This document shows, in pieces, positions 7,260-14,042 of a stretch of DNA of 20,834 bases. The stretch's first letter is position 1. Each line of letters starts with the position of its first letter. This DNA comes from a virus. A model generated the notes under the pieces. The model searched no databases. It was not told where the DNA came from and was given only the letters and a program-made list of their open reading frames with translations. A program made the position numbers and the translations under genes. Location of the stretch: the IMG/VR virus record IMGVR_UViG_3300042445_002084, positions 1 through 20,834 of that record. One strand, 5' to 3'.

Positions 7260-7790
7260 TTATTTTTCATATTCTTTTATCTTTTGTTTATACTTCTCTA
7301 TTATTTGTTTAAGTTCATCTACTGTAAACTTTCTAGTTAATTGTGAATCTACTGTTAATTTTTCAAATGCTTCATAACCTATTTTTTTAACTAAGTTTTC
7401 TCGATAGTTCAGCAAATCCCCTGACTTATCCTTGTTGCAAGGTCTTGAACATTGAGCATGAACATTGTTTTCATTAAATCTAACGTTATAATGCCCCCCA
7501 GCTGAATAGAAGTGCCCAGCATCGCAATTATTTTCTTTAATTGGTTTCTGACAACTTATACAAACATTTCCTTTATCACGGTATCTAATATATTTGTTAA
7601 ATACTTGTTGAGCTAGTTTTAAATAGTCTTGAACGGTTAATAAATCTTCTTTAACTTTCTTTTTCTTTTCGTTCCATGCTTTCAACTTTGTTTGTTCTGC
7701 AAAGTGTTTAATACATTCATCGTTTACCATGCAGTATTTTTGATTAAACCATTTAGGCTCAAACTTTTGTTTACAAATTTTACATCTCAT
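7260..7790 (-). CDS. ninG: NinG/Rap recombination protein
   Basis: A 176-aa protein matching the lambda NinG (Rap) family, which acts in phage recombination and branched-DNA resolution. The N-terminus has paired cysteines CKIC (3 and 6) and further Cys at 20 and 26, and a second pair CISC near 77-80. The family core follows: CDAGHFYSAGGHYNVRF, then NVHAQCSRPCNKDKSGD and YRENLVKKIG, giving HNH-like histidines and zinc cysteines. The C-terminus is a Lys-rich helix. It is slightly shorter than lambda NinG (about 204 aa). The start overlaps the upstream gene by ATGA. Last gene of the replication operon. Confidence 0.95.
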   Translation of the reverse strand: MRCKICKQKFEPKWFNQKYCMVNDECIKHFAEQTKLKAWNEKKKKVKEDLLTVQDYLKLAQQVFNKYIRYRDKGNVCISCQKPIKENNCDAGHFYSAGGHYNVRFNENNVHAQCSRPCNKDKSGDLLNYRENLVKKIGYEAFEKLTVDSQLTRKFTVDELKQIIEKYKQKIKEYEK

Positions 7791-8053
7791 AGCTCTCTAA
7801 TAAAATCACAATCGTTATCTAAAAAATTCAAGTGTATACCTATCTCATCCCCAAAGGCAAAACTCCAAACTATTAACTCGTTAAGTTCATCTGATGTCAT
7901 ATCTAAAGTTGAAACATTAGGATTAAAACCAGCATACTCTTTTAAAAACATATCTACTTCTTTAATAGTTTTTGAATCTCTTAACTCTATTAGTCTTGTG
8001 TGTATCTTTTCAAGACAAATGCCTTTATAGAATTTAATTAATCTTTTGTTCAT
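7787..8053 (-). CDS. 88-aa hypothetical protein before ninG
   Basis: Starts MNKRLIKFYKGICLEKIHTRL, with a basic N-terminus and an acidic C-terminus (FGDEIGIHLNFLDNDCDF). Not recognised. It is translationally coupled to ninG (ATGA) and follows the 100-aa gene by 1 nt, so it is a firm member of the replication operon. The opposite-strand frame here is a shadow. Confidence 0.75.
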   Translation of the reverse strand: MNKRLIKFYKGICLEKIHTRLIELRDSKTIKEVDMFLKEYAGFNPNVSTLDMTSDELNELIVWSFAFGDEIGIHLNFLDNDCDFIREL

Positions 8054-8054
8054 C

Positions 8055-8357
8055 TTATTTGCTTATTGTGTTTCTTACTTCTTCTCCTAGTTTTTGTCTT
8101 ACTTTGTATTTTAAACCTCTTAAAGATTCGTTTTCCTCTTGTAAACGTTGGCGACATCGTCTTATAGTTTCACTACTTGTTAACTCTCCATCTGCTAACA
8201 TACGAAGAAAATCAGGTGCATCTAAACCGTTTTCAATATATAAATCTTTTACATCTTGTGTCCAAATTAATGCTAACAACGTTCTATCGCAATCCCTCGC
8301 AAATTTACTTCTTTCTAAAATACTTTTTACTCTTTGTTTTACTTCGTTGTTAATCAT
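8055..8357 (-). CDS. 100-aa phage protein with HTH-like region
   Basis: A helix-rich protein (MINNEVKQRVKSILERSKFA...). The second half, LTSSETIRRCRQRLQEENES followed by LRG.KY..RQKLGEE, resembles a widespread small phage protein with a winged-helix/HTH look: a 'TSSETIrRcRqkLQEE' recognition-type helix with many Arg. It may bind DNA during replication. It lies between the primase-helicase module and ninG, and starts with an ATGA overlap. I know the sequence pattern but not a proven function. Confidence 0.78.
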   Translation of the reverse strand: MINNEVKQRVKSILERSKFARDCDRTLLALIWTQDVKDLYIENGLDAPDFLRMLADGELTSSETIRRCRQRLQEENESLRGLKYKVRQKLGEEVRNTISK

Positions 8358-8527
8358 TTCTCTATTTGTTTTAATTCGTCAATAGTACTAATTATTTTGT
8401 AAGGTTGTGCTACTATAAAGCCACAAAAACTTTTTTCTAATCTTATCCAACCTTTAATAAAGTAAATATTGTCTGCTATTACTTCTTTGTAAAATCCGTT
8501 TTCAATTAAATATTTTTCTGTTAACAT
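8354..8527 (-). CDS. 57-aa hypothetical protein
   Basis: A frame starting MLTEKYLIENGFYKEVIADN and containing YFIKGWIRLEKSF. A compact alpha/beta pattern, no family recognised. It starts 3 nt after the primase-helicase stop and ends in an ATGA overlap with the 100-aa gene, so the spacing strongly supports it. Confidence 0.68.
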   Translation of the reverse strand: MLTEKYLIENGFYKEVIADNIYFIKGWIRLEKSFCGFIVAQPYKIISTIDELKQIEK

Positions 8528-8530
8528 ATC

Positions 8531-10288
8531 TTAAAATTCTAAATTTGGTTTAATACTATTTTCGCTATTTACTTTTAATATTCCTGTTCTTATTTCGTCA
8601 ACTGTATCAAATGGACTTGTGCCATTAACATAGTATCTATTTGTTTTTCTTTGATAATTAATTCCTATAATGTCTTGTGGAATACCCACTAATTTTTGTT
8701 TTTTAATCTTCTGACTTCCAAATATTACCTCTGTAGAACTAAAATCTAATGCTCTTTCTGGTCGCCAAACATATAAAACATTGTCTGCTTTGTCTGCAAA
8801 TGTACCTCCACCTTTAATTCTGTTAACATCTGGTCTTAAATAACGTCCTTTATTGTCTTTTTGTGGTGTAACTTGGTGTGCTACTAATTGAGTAGTTATA
8901 TCATTTTCAACTGAAAATCTTTTTAATTCACTCATGAAACGTGAAATATATAAATCTTCTCTTTCTCCTGACTTTAATTTATGTTCAACTGTATTATAAG
9001 GGTCAATAATTAAACATCTTATACCTTGCTTTCTTATTAAGTATTTAGTTTTTTCAAATATAGTATTTAATTCAAAGTCTTTTTCTGGATATATAACGAA
9101 AAAATGATTTGCAATAAATTGTGAGGCTTCAATATATTCTGCTTCTGTCATTTGATTTGATTTAAAATAAGGGTCTGAACTTTTACCTATAAATATTTCA
9201 ATTAAGTTGTCATAGAAATCATTTACGGGTGTGTTTTCAGGACTAAATATAGCGTATTTCCACCCCTCAAAATATGCTTTTAAAACACAAAGACTTTCTA
9301 AAAATAAACTTTTCCCCTCATTTTGGTAACCAGTCCAAACTGTAACCTCCCCACTTCGCCAAGTCCATGCGTTATCTATTTCGTTAAAATAAGTTGTAGT
9401 TCCTCTAGTTTTTCCATGTCTAAATGTATCTAACATATTCTCGAATACATTATCTAAACTGAAAATACCGTTTATTGGCACATCTAAAGCGTTTTTAACG
9501 CATTCTTTTAGTTTATTAGTACCATACTTCAAAAGATAGTCGTTTGCGTCTTTAGAATCGTTAAAATCAACTACACTACATTTTTCTGCTCCAAAACGTC
9601 TTATTAACTCATCTTTTAATCTTCTACCGTTTTCATCATTATCTGTTGCAATATAAATTTTTTCAGCATTTTCAAATAATTCGTAGCAATTTGTAATACA
9701 TTCCAACTTTTTATCGATGTTTTTATCGTTTACATTTGGAGCTCCCTGATTAACCGAAGTAACATTTTTAAAACCAGCAACCTCAAAAGCTAAACAATCA
9801 AACTCTCCCTCACAAACTATTAATTCTTTTTGATTAATACATCTATCGTAATTAAACATTATAGCTTCAGCGTCTTTTGCTTGTCTAAAATCTTTTTCTT
9901 TAATAAAACGTTGTTTATAGTTTATTAATTCGCCATTTCTTAAATAAGGAAATATAATACTTTGACCGTCTTTAGACATTACAATCTTATTTTCATTTAC
10001 TACGCTTTGAGTTATCCCTCTATCGGTAAATAATTTCAATGCTTCATCTGATAGTTTGGTAAAGTTTGTTTTTGTTGGTCTTTGATACATAGGTTTAAAT
10101 TCTTTTTGTTTAACACATCCGCTCCACCCACACTTATGACAATTGTATAAACCGTCTATTAAGTTTATTGAAAGGCAAGTATCTTTATAATTTGTCTTGC
10201 CTAGTTTTAAGCAGTTAGAACATTGAACCTTTTGCTCTGGTCTATTTCCTTTTGGACTTATGCCTATATTTAAAAATTCGTTTATCAT
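8531..10288 (-). CDS. Bifunctional primase-helicase, T7 gp4-like
   Basis: A 585-aa protein with all parts of a replicative primase-helicase. The N-terminal zinc motif has C23, C26, C50 and C53 (CSNC ... CHKCGWSG). The TOPRIM primase has VCEGEFD (E160) and ATDNDENG (D216 and D218), then DSKDANDYL. The RecA/DnaB-type helicase has Walker A GYQNEGKS (320-327), Walker B CLIIDP (D429), and the motif TQLVAHQVTPQ followed by RIKGGGTFADKADNVL near the C-terminus. It should form a ring, unwind the fork and make RNA primers. Length agrees with T7 gp4 (566 aa). It overlaps the initiator gene by 4 nt. No DNA polymerase is in the window, so the phage may use the host's or encode one elsewhere. Confidence 0.95.
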   Translation of the reverse strand: MINEFLNIGISPKGNRPEQKVQCSNCLKLGKTNYKDTCLSINLIDGLYNCHKCGWSGCVKQKEFKPMYQRPTKTNFTKLSDEALKLFTDRGITQSVVNENKIVMSKDGQSIIFPYLRNGELINYKQRFIKEKDFRQAKDAEAIMFNYDRCINQKELIVCEGEFDCLAFEVAGFKNVTSVNQGAPNVNDKNIDKKLECITNCYELFENAEKIYIATDNDENGRRLKDELIRRFGAEKCSVVDFNDSKDANDYLLKYGTNKLKECVKNALDVPINGIFSLDNVFENMLDTFRHGKTRGTTTYFNEIDNAWTWRSGEVTVWTGYQNEGKSLFLESLCVLKAYFEGWKYAIFSPENTPVNDFYDNLIEIFIGKSSDPYFKSNQMTEAEYIEASQFIANHFFVIYPEKDFELNTIFEKTKYLIRKQGIRCLIIDPYNTVEHKLKSGEREDLYISRFMSELKRFSVENDITTQLVAHQVTPQKDNKGRYLRPDVNRIKGGGTFADKADNVLYVWRPERALDFSSTEVIFGSQKIKKQKLVGIPQDIIGINYQRKTNRYYVNGTSPFDTVDEIRTGILKVNSENSIKPNLEF

Positions 10289-10971
10289 TCGTAATAAGAT
10301 TTATAATCGTTTTTAACGGGTACTAAAGATACATTATTTTCTAATTCATCAAAATATTGCATTGTATTTGATAAAGTTGTTTTCCAATTCTTAATATCTA
10401 CATCTTTACCTTTTCTATTTACTTGCCAATTATTAACTAACCACGCATTATATTTAAACTTTACTTGCTCGGCATTAACATTTGATTTTAATGATAAGGC
10501 ATAAGCCACAAACTCATCGATAGATGGTATAGTTTTATTTTCTTTTTCTTCTTTACTTTCTTTTCTTTCTTCTATTGGTATCGTCTGCGTTTCGTCTGCG
10601 TTTCGTCTGCGTTTCGTCTGCGTTTCAACTTCGTTTTCTTTTGATTGATAAGTATCATAGTTACAAACAGTTAGCCGTGTCGTAACCGTTTCGCTTTTTA
10701 ACTCAATCATATTATCTTTTTTTAGCAATTCTAAAAATCTTTTAACTGCTGATTTATCCCAACTCCACCTTTTACCCCAATTTTCTAAAGACTTAATGCT
10801 CTCTCCTCTATTAATATATATTAACTTTCCTTTGATAATTGTTTTAGCTGGTGTAAAATTAACATTTAATAAAATATCATTCCAAGCCTCAAATTTAGAA
10901 AACTTTCTTTTTTCCGTATATAACCAATGATTAGTTATAGAACGGTGTAATTTTATCCATCCTATTTCCAT
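10285..10971 (-). CDS. Phage replication initiator / DnaD-like protein
   Basis: A 228-aa protein directly before the primase-helicase. Residues 1-105 (MEIGWIKLHRSITNHWLY, then INRGESIKSLENWGKRWSWD and KDNMIEL) match the winged-helix N-terminal domain of phage replisome organisers. A charged, low-complexity linker (about 108-148) follows, and then a C-terminal domain with a typical FKYNAWLVNNWQVN and KNWKTTLSNTMQYF pattern. The role is to bind the phage origin and load the helicase, as lambda O/P-type proteins do. The linker DNA (10581-10624) is made of four perfect 11-bp repeats that encode residues 116-130, so the origin may lie within this gene. The start is 2 nt after the previous stop. 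Confidence 0.85.
   Translation of the reverse strand: MEIGWIKLHRSITNHWLYTEKRKFSKFEAWNDILLNVNFTPAKTIIKGKLIYINRGESIKSLENWGKRWSWDKSAVKRFLELLKKDNMIELKSETVTTRLTVCNYDTYQSKENEVETQTKRRRNADETQTIPIEERKESKEEKENKTIPSIDEFVAYALSLKSNVNAEQVKFKYNAWLVNNWQVNRKGKDVDIKNWKTTLSNTMQYFDELENNVSLVPVKNDYKSYYE
10581..10624 (-). repeat. Four perfect tandem 11-bp iterons inside the initiator gene
   Basis: TCGTCTGCGTT is repeated four times without a mismatch, GC-richer than its surroundings. The unit is not a multiple of 3, so it is read in all three frames and gives a protein period of 11 residues (ETQTKRRRNAD, then ETQT). Iterons in the linker of the initiator gene are how lambda-type origins are built, so this is a candidate replication origin. 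Confidence 0.85.
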
Positions 10972-10973
10972 TA

Positions 10974-11192
10974 CTATTTCATTTTAGCTTGAATATGTAA
11001 TAATACACCGATAAACCTATGTAATTCTTGTTTATCTAAAATAATTGGTAAATCGGAATTTTCTGAATCATTTTTTAAAGAAATCAATAAACCTTTTAAT
11101 TTATTATCTTCCTCCATTTCGGCAATGTTTACACTACCAGAAATACATCTCATTTGATGTGTCATTGTTTTGATTAACTCTTGTTTTTTCAT
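10974..11192 (-). CDS. 72-aa hypothetical protein, first gene of the replication operon
   Basis: Starts MKKQELIKTMTHQMRCISGS and ends LHRFIGVLLHIQAKMK. Helix-rich, no known motif. It is the first gene after the promoter at 11312 and the pseudoknot/terminator leader; its ATG is about 24 nt downstream of the terminator T-run, so its expression depends on read-through. The next gene (initiator) follows after 2 nt. A regulator or a helicase-loading accessory would fit the position, but nothing in the sequence proves it. Confidence 0.75.
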   Translation of the reverse strand: MKKQELIKTMTHQMRCISGSVNIAEMEEDNKLKGLLISLKNDSENSDLPIILDKQELHRFIGVLLHIQAKMK

Positions 11193-11215
11193 CTTAATTT
11201 AATTTATTTTAAACA

Positions 11216-11306
11216 TAAAAAACCCCACAAATCATTAAGGGTCTCACGTCTTAAATCATTGTAGGGTTTCAATTTCCTTGAGTTACTATGTTGTGAGACC
11301 GTAACC
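11216..11306 (-). ncRNA. Pseudoknot leader RNA overlapping an intrinsic terminator
   Basis: Transcribed leftward from about 11306. Four elements interleave: S1a GGTCTCAC (11293-11300), S2a GAAACCCTACAA (11259-11270), S1b GTGAGACC (11240-11247), S2b TTGTGGGGTT (11221-11230) running into a run of T. S1a pairs with S1b (8 bp perfect) and S2a with S2b (at least 10 bp, one G-U), in the order a1 a2 b1 b2, i.e. an H-type pseudoknot. S2 plus the T-run is a strong terminator, and S1b lies in its loop. A small UCAA-GGAAA-UUGA hairpin fits between S1a and S2a. It could be an attenuator for the replication operon or a free-standing small RNA. The pairing is seen in sequence; the function is inferred. I do not match it to a known RNA family. 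Confidence 0.75.
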
Positions 11307-11311
11307 GTATG

Positions 11312-11339
11312 CAAATATAATAATTTATTTTAAATACAA
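11312..11339 (-). promoter_or_regulatory. Bacteroidetes-type promoter, TTG-N17-TATATTTG
   Basis: Minus strand -33 TTG at 11337-11339, spacer of 17 nt, TATATTTG at 11312-11319. It fits the consensus exactly and drives the pseudoknot leader and, by read-through, the replication operon. Upstream (11340-11407) is AT-rich DNA with no gene. Confidence 0.82.
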
Positions 11340-11407
11340 TACTTTTTTATTATTTTTTTTAAAATGTTATATAAATAATACTTTAACGTATAATAATTAG
11401 TTAAATG

Positions 11408-11623
11408 TTACAAAAACAATTCACTTTCATTTAATAACTCATGTATTTTATTACGTACTTTTTCAGCAATTTCAACCTCTTCTTCATTTTCTGAATATTT
11501 ATACATATTTCTATAATAGTTATCTAATTCGTTAACTAACATTCTCCATTTAAAACCGTTTAAACAGTCTTTTATTGCATCTTCATCTTCAATAGTATCG
11601 AACTCCAATATTACTTTTGCCAT
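11408..11623 (-). CDS. 71-aa conserved small phage protein
   Basis: Begins MAKVILEFDTIEDEDAIKDC followed by GFKWRMLVNELDNYYRNMYK and an acidic helical end. The pattern 'MAKVILEFD...A..G.KW...L.ELD...R...KY' is one I recognise from many phage genomes as a small conserved protein of unknown function. It lies downstream of the phosphoesterase gene, with two near-identical 20-bp repeats between the two genes. The rest of the 3' side is the AT-rich stretch before the promoter at 11312. Confidence 0.8.
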   Translation of the reverse strand: MAKVILEFDTIEDEDAIKDCLNGFKWRMLVNELDNYYRNMYKYSENEEEVEIAEKVRNKIHELLNESELFL

Positions 11624-11625
11624 AA

Positions 11626-11645
11626 TTTAAGGTTATATGTTTAAA
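11626..11645 (-). repeat. 20-bp direct repeat, copy 1
   Basis: TTTAAGGTTATATGTTTAAA, immediately upstream of the ATG at 11623. Copy 2 at 11658-11677 differs at one base. The start-to-start distance is 32 bp, about three helical turns. Candidate binding site pair for a regulator, or a duplicated leader segment. Confidence 0.65.
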
Positions 11646-11657
11646 TTTTAATTTTAT

Positions 11658-11677
11658 TTTAAGGTTATATGCTTAAA
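11658..11677 (-). repeat. 20-bp direct repeat, copy 2
   Basis: TTTAAGGTTATATGCTTAAA, 19 of 20 bases equal to copy 1. It overlaps the last codon and stop (11673-11675) of the phosphoesterase gene, so the 3' end of that gene is part of the repeat. Confidence 0.65.
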
Positions 11678-12791
11678 ACAGACAAGTTATTCTACAAACT
11701 TGCCCGAACTCTTTATGGAATAAAAACCCCTCAATAGCTAAAGGCGAATGCTGATAGCCACTTTTATGGTGCCAACTATCTGCTGGACTTGGACTTCTTA
11801 AAGACTCTATTTGAACGCTCATTATATCTTTTGAAGTCTTGTGGTGTACGTGGTGTGTAAACCAATATCGATGTTTACAGGTGTGCCAATTCTCACTTGC
11901 TTCGTGGCACATCAATAAAGGTAAATCATTTTGCTTTGCACCGTCCCCGTGTGTTGTACCGATTAGATTCTTTCCGTAAGTTGTGTACTTTCTATGGCTT
12001 GGCGACCTATCAAATTTAATATTTGGGTGATTATTGTACCATGAATATAAAGAATCCATTAAAAAGAATCCTGACATTTCATCGTGGTTTGATACGTTGT
12101 AAACTATTTCTAAATCTGCAATGCTTACCAATGTTTCAATGATATCAATGTAAAGTTGTTTAGCCATTAAAAAGGCGTCAAACCACTTCAAATGAGAATC
12201 TTGCTGCGTTCCTTTCGTTGTTTGTCCTTTAGTGTTGTCGGTATTTAATATGTCGTTTCCAACTATTAAAATAATTCTATCTATATTGAAACCTTTTGAT
12301 TTTTGTATAATACTAGAAACACCATCTTTTACTCTTTGAACTGCTATCTGTGAATTATATTCTTCGCCTGTTTCAAATGCTGAACAAAGTTTATTTATAT
12401 GTACATCTGCTGGGTCTATAAGTAAGCAGTGTCCATCCTCATCTGATTTAGTTCTGATTATTTGAATGTGGTTAGGTCTTATATCTTTTACACTTCCTAT
12501 AAAGTCTTCTTTAAAATCTTCGTAGTTAAATATATTGTTTTCCCCTTTAACATTGATTGAGTAGTTTTTGCCTTTATACCAATAATGCTTCACTTTGTCT
12601 GGGTCTATTCCTACTTTCTCGCATTCGTCAAATATACCTTTGTCAACTCTAGTGCTGATTAATTTAGATATACTTCTTCGTTTATTATCATTAAATTCAA
12701 TGTTTAATTCTTTGCACATTAAACGAGCAGTTTCCCGCTTTGAGTTGTTGGAACTGTATAATTCCATTATTCTGTCGATATTCTCAACCAT
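11673..12791 (-). CDS. HTH-containing metallophosphoesterase-like protein
   Basis: A 372-aa protein. Residues 1-50 (IMELYSSNNSKRETARLMCK) look like a helix-turn-helix. The rest carries the calcineurin-type metal motifs in order: DPADVH (D129, H131), VGND (N179, D180), NVSNHDE (N235, H236; the usual GNH(D/E)), TTHGDG (H281) and WFTHHVHH (313-317; the usual GHxH). So the two-metal site seems complete. Such HTH-phosphoesterase fusions occur in Bacteroidetes phages and may be nucleases or phosphatases acting on phage or host DNA; the substrate is unknown. It follows a terminator at 12812-12843 and no promoter box is evident before its ATG, so its transcription source is open. Confidence 0.82.
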   Translation of the reverse strand: MVENIDRIMELYSSNNSKRETARLMCKELNIEFNDNKRRSISKLISTRVDKGIFDECEKVGIDPDKVKHYWYKGKNYSINVKGENNIFNYEDFKEDFIGSVKDIRPNHIQIIRTKSDEDGHCLLIDPADVHINKLCSAFETGEEYNSQIAVQRVKDGVSSIIQKSKGFNIDRIILIVGNDILNTDNTKGQTTKGTQQDSHLKWFDAFLMAKQLYIDIIETLVSIADLEIVYNVSNHDEMSGFFLMDSLYSWYNNHPNIKFDRSPSHRKYTTYGKNLIGTTHGDGAKQNDLPLLMCHEASENWHTCKHRYWFTHHVHHKTSKDIMSVQIESLRSPSPADSWHHKSGYQHSPLAIEGFLFHKEFGQVCRITCLF

Positions 12792-12811
12792 AAATTAATT
12801 AATTAATACAT

Positions 12812-12843
12812 AAAAAAAGCAACGCTAACTTAATAACGTTGCT
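12812..12843 (-). terminator. Intrinsic terminator ending the 15400-12868 operon
   Basis: AGCAACG (12818-12824) pairs with CGTTGCT (12837-12843) around a 12-nt loop, and on the minus strand the hairpin is followed by a T-run (12812-12818). It lies 25 nt after the 35-aa gene's stop. Confidence 0.85.
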
Positions 12844-12867
12844 AAATTAAATATTTTTATTAACAAA

Positions 12868-12975
12868 TTACTTTTTAGTTAATTCTTTTATCTTTTTATC
12901 TATTTCTTTTTTCTTTTTATCACTTACATATAATTTGCAAGTTTCTAAAGTTTTAATTAAATATTCAAATTTCAT
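12868..12975 (-). CDS. 35-aa Lys-rich coiled-coil peptide
   Basis: A 35-codon frame beginning MKFEYLIKTLETCKLYVSDK and ending in a Lys-rich helix (KKIKELTKK). Its ATG overlaps the stop of the previous gene (ATGA at 12972-12975) and the operon terminator follows 25 nt after its stop, so it is well framed as the last gene of the unit. Function unknown. Confidence 0.55.
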   Translation of the reverse strand: MKFEYLIKTLETCKLYVSDKKKKEIDKKIKELTKK

Positions 12976-13349
12976 AATGATTTTTTTAAATTAGTTACTT
13001 CTGACTTTAGTTTCTCTAAATACAAAATAAAATCCATTGCTTCTTGTTTTGCGTGTTCAATCCAATCTAATGTACTTAAATCTGTTCTATCTAGTGTTGT
13101 GTTATATTTCTTTATTCCAACCTTGCTACGTTGTTTAAATTGATTAATAACGCTTTCAACTATTGAATCTTTTAAGTAATTTTCATTTGTTTCTTCTATT
13201 AAATTATATTGATTAATATCAAAGCTAACACCATAATATCCGATAGGGTAAATTACTTCATTACTTTCTATTACTGTACCCGTAAATTTATCCTTGTTAA
13301 GTCTAGTTACTTTAACTTTAAATTTTAGTTCCTTGTGTATTCCAATCAT
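12972..13349 (-). CDS. 125-aa phage protein with MazG-like C-terminal domain
   Basis: Residues 66-114 carry a pattern widespread in phages: VINQFKQRSKVGIKKYNTTL, then LDWIEHAKQEAMDFILYLEK. The 'R...G..KY..tL.r.......W..HA.qEa.D...YL' arrangement with its acidic E/D positions resembles the MazG-type NTP pyrophosphohydrolase helix pair, though a full metal site (ExxE...ExxD) is not clear. The N-terminal 55 residues (FTGTVIESNEVIYPIGYYGV) look like a separate beta domain. A nucleotide-pool role is possible. It is coupled on both sides by ATGA overlaps. Confidence 0.7.
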   Translation of the reverse strand: MIGIHKELKFKVKVTRLNKDKFTGTVIESNEVIYPIGYYGVSFDINQYNLIEETNENYLKDSIVESVINQFKQRSKVGIKKYNTTLDRTDLSTLDWIEHAKQEAMDFILYLEKLKSEVTNLKKSL

Positions 13350-13600
13350 AATTCAAAAAATTGTCTTAATTTTAATTTAACGTTATTTTGTTCTTCAATG
13401 CTTTGTATATCTGCATTATCAATTAATCTGCTATCTGCTTTAATTAGCTTTTTAATTACCGTTTTAATATTATTTGCCAAATGTTTATCTATTATATCAT
13501 CTCGCATTTGTTCATCATTTAAAACATCTTCTAAAAAATCAGCTAATACAGGCATCATAATACATGAAGCAAATAGTTTTTTATGGTTTGTTTCAATCAT
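13346..13600 (-). CDS. 84-aa hypothetical protein
   Basis: An unrecognised, helix-rich protein (MIETNHKKLFASCIMMPVLA...; ends VKLKLRQFFEL). Met/Cys-rich near residues 13-17. ATGA overlaps connect it to both neighbours, so it is firmly part of the operon. The plus-strand frame over it is a shadow. Function unknown. Confidence 0.72.
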   Translation of the reverse strand: MIETNHKKLFASCIMMPVLADFLEDVLNDEQMRDDIIDKHLANNIKTVIKKLIKADSRLIDNADIQSIEEQNNVKLKLRQFFEL

Positions 13601-13707
13601 TTTTTTAGTTTTTTTATAAATTCTTTTAATATTTCTTCTTTTGTAATTTGTTTACATTTTAAATCAACTGAATTTGGTTTTAATGATTTACATTTTACTT
13701 TAGTCAT
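13597..13707 (-). CDS. 36-aa basic micro-protein
   Basis: Frame MTKVKCKSLKPNSVDLKCKQ... ending IKKLKK, with two cysteines (6 and 18) and a strongly basic tail. It starts 8 nt inside the previous small gene and ends in an ATGA overlap with the 84-aa gene. Function unknown; small basic peptides of this sort may bind nucleic acid. Real by position rather than by homology. Confidence 0.5.
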   Translation of the reverse strand: MTKVKCKSLKPNSVDLKCKQITKEEILKEFIKKLKK

Positions 13708-13786
13708 ATTCTTCGTTTTTATAGTAACCTAACTCATTTAATATTTTGCAGTGTTCATTCTTTAACAGTCTGAAATACTTTTGCAT
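13700..13786 (-). CDS. 28-aa micro-protein
   Basis: A 28-codon frame (MQKYFRLLKNEHCKILNELG...) from ATG at 13786, 7 nt after the stop of the membrane-protein gene, overlapping the next small gene by 8 nt. It fills what would be a gap in a gapless operon, which is the main support. Helical; no family recognised. Confidence 0.45.
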   Translation of the reverse strand: MQKYFRLLKNEHCKILNELGYYKNEEYD

Positions 13787-13793
13787 TTTGATA

Positions 13794-14042
13794 CTACCTT
13801 TTCTTTTCCTTGTTCTCATTTTCCAACCAATTAAAAAACCTTTCTTCTTTTTCTAGATCCTCAACCGTATCTGAAATATTAACTTTTGGATTAATAAAAC
13901 TATCATTTCTAGGTTTTAAATAATCATCTGTTAATTGATCTAATTCTCTACGGTATTCTAGTCCAGCTATAATAACCCAAACACAAATTATTAATAATCC
14001 GAATAATGCAGTCAATAACGCTGCGATATACATTACTTTCAT
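13794..14042 (-). CDS. 82-aa single-pass membrane protein
   Basis: An N-terminal hydrophobic segment of about 25 residues (YIAALLTALFGLLIICVWVI) forms one transmembrane helix right after a three-residue N-terminus. It is followed by a charged cytoplasmic or periplasmic tail of about 55 residues rich in Asp, Glu, Arg and Asn (ends NWLENENKEKKR). It is not near the lysis genes, so it is more likely an early membrane protein such as a superinfection-exclusion factor, which is a guess. ATGA overlap with the HTH-like gene upstream. Confidence 0.72.
   Translation of the reverse strand: MKVMYIAALLTALFGLLIICVWVIIAGLEYRRELDQLTDDYLKPRNDSFINPKVNISDTVEDLEKEERFFNWLENENKEKKR

Noticed and set aside
4030-8385. 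Several plus-strand open frames (4030-4272, 5649-5930, 6370-6564, 7692-8030, 8059-8385)
   Set aside because: They are antiparallel to well-supported minus-strand genes, are rich in Ser/Leu/Ile/Phe as expected of shadow frames, and have no promoter or recognisable motif.
10581-10624. CRISPR-like or coding-only repeat
   Set aside because: Units are directly adjacent without spacers, and an 11-bp perfect repeat is not needed for any amino-acid repeat.
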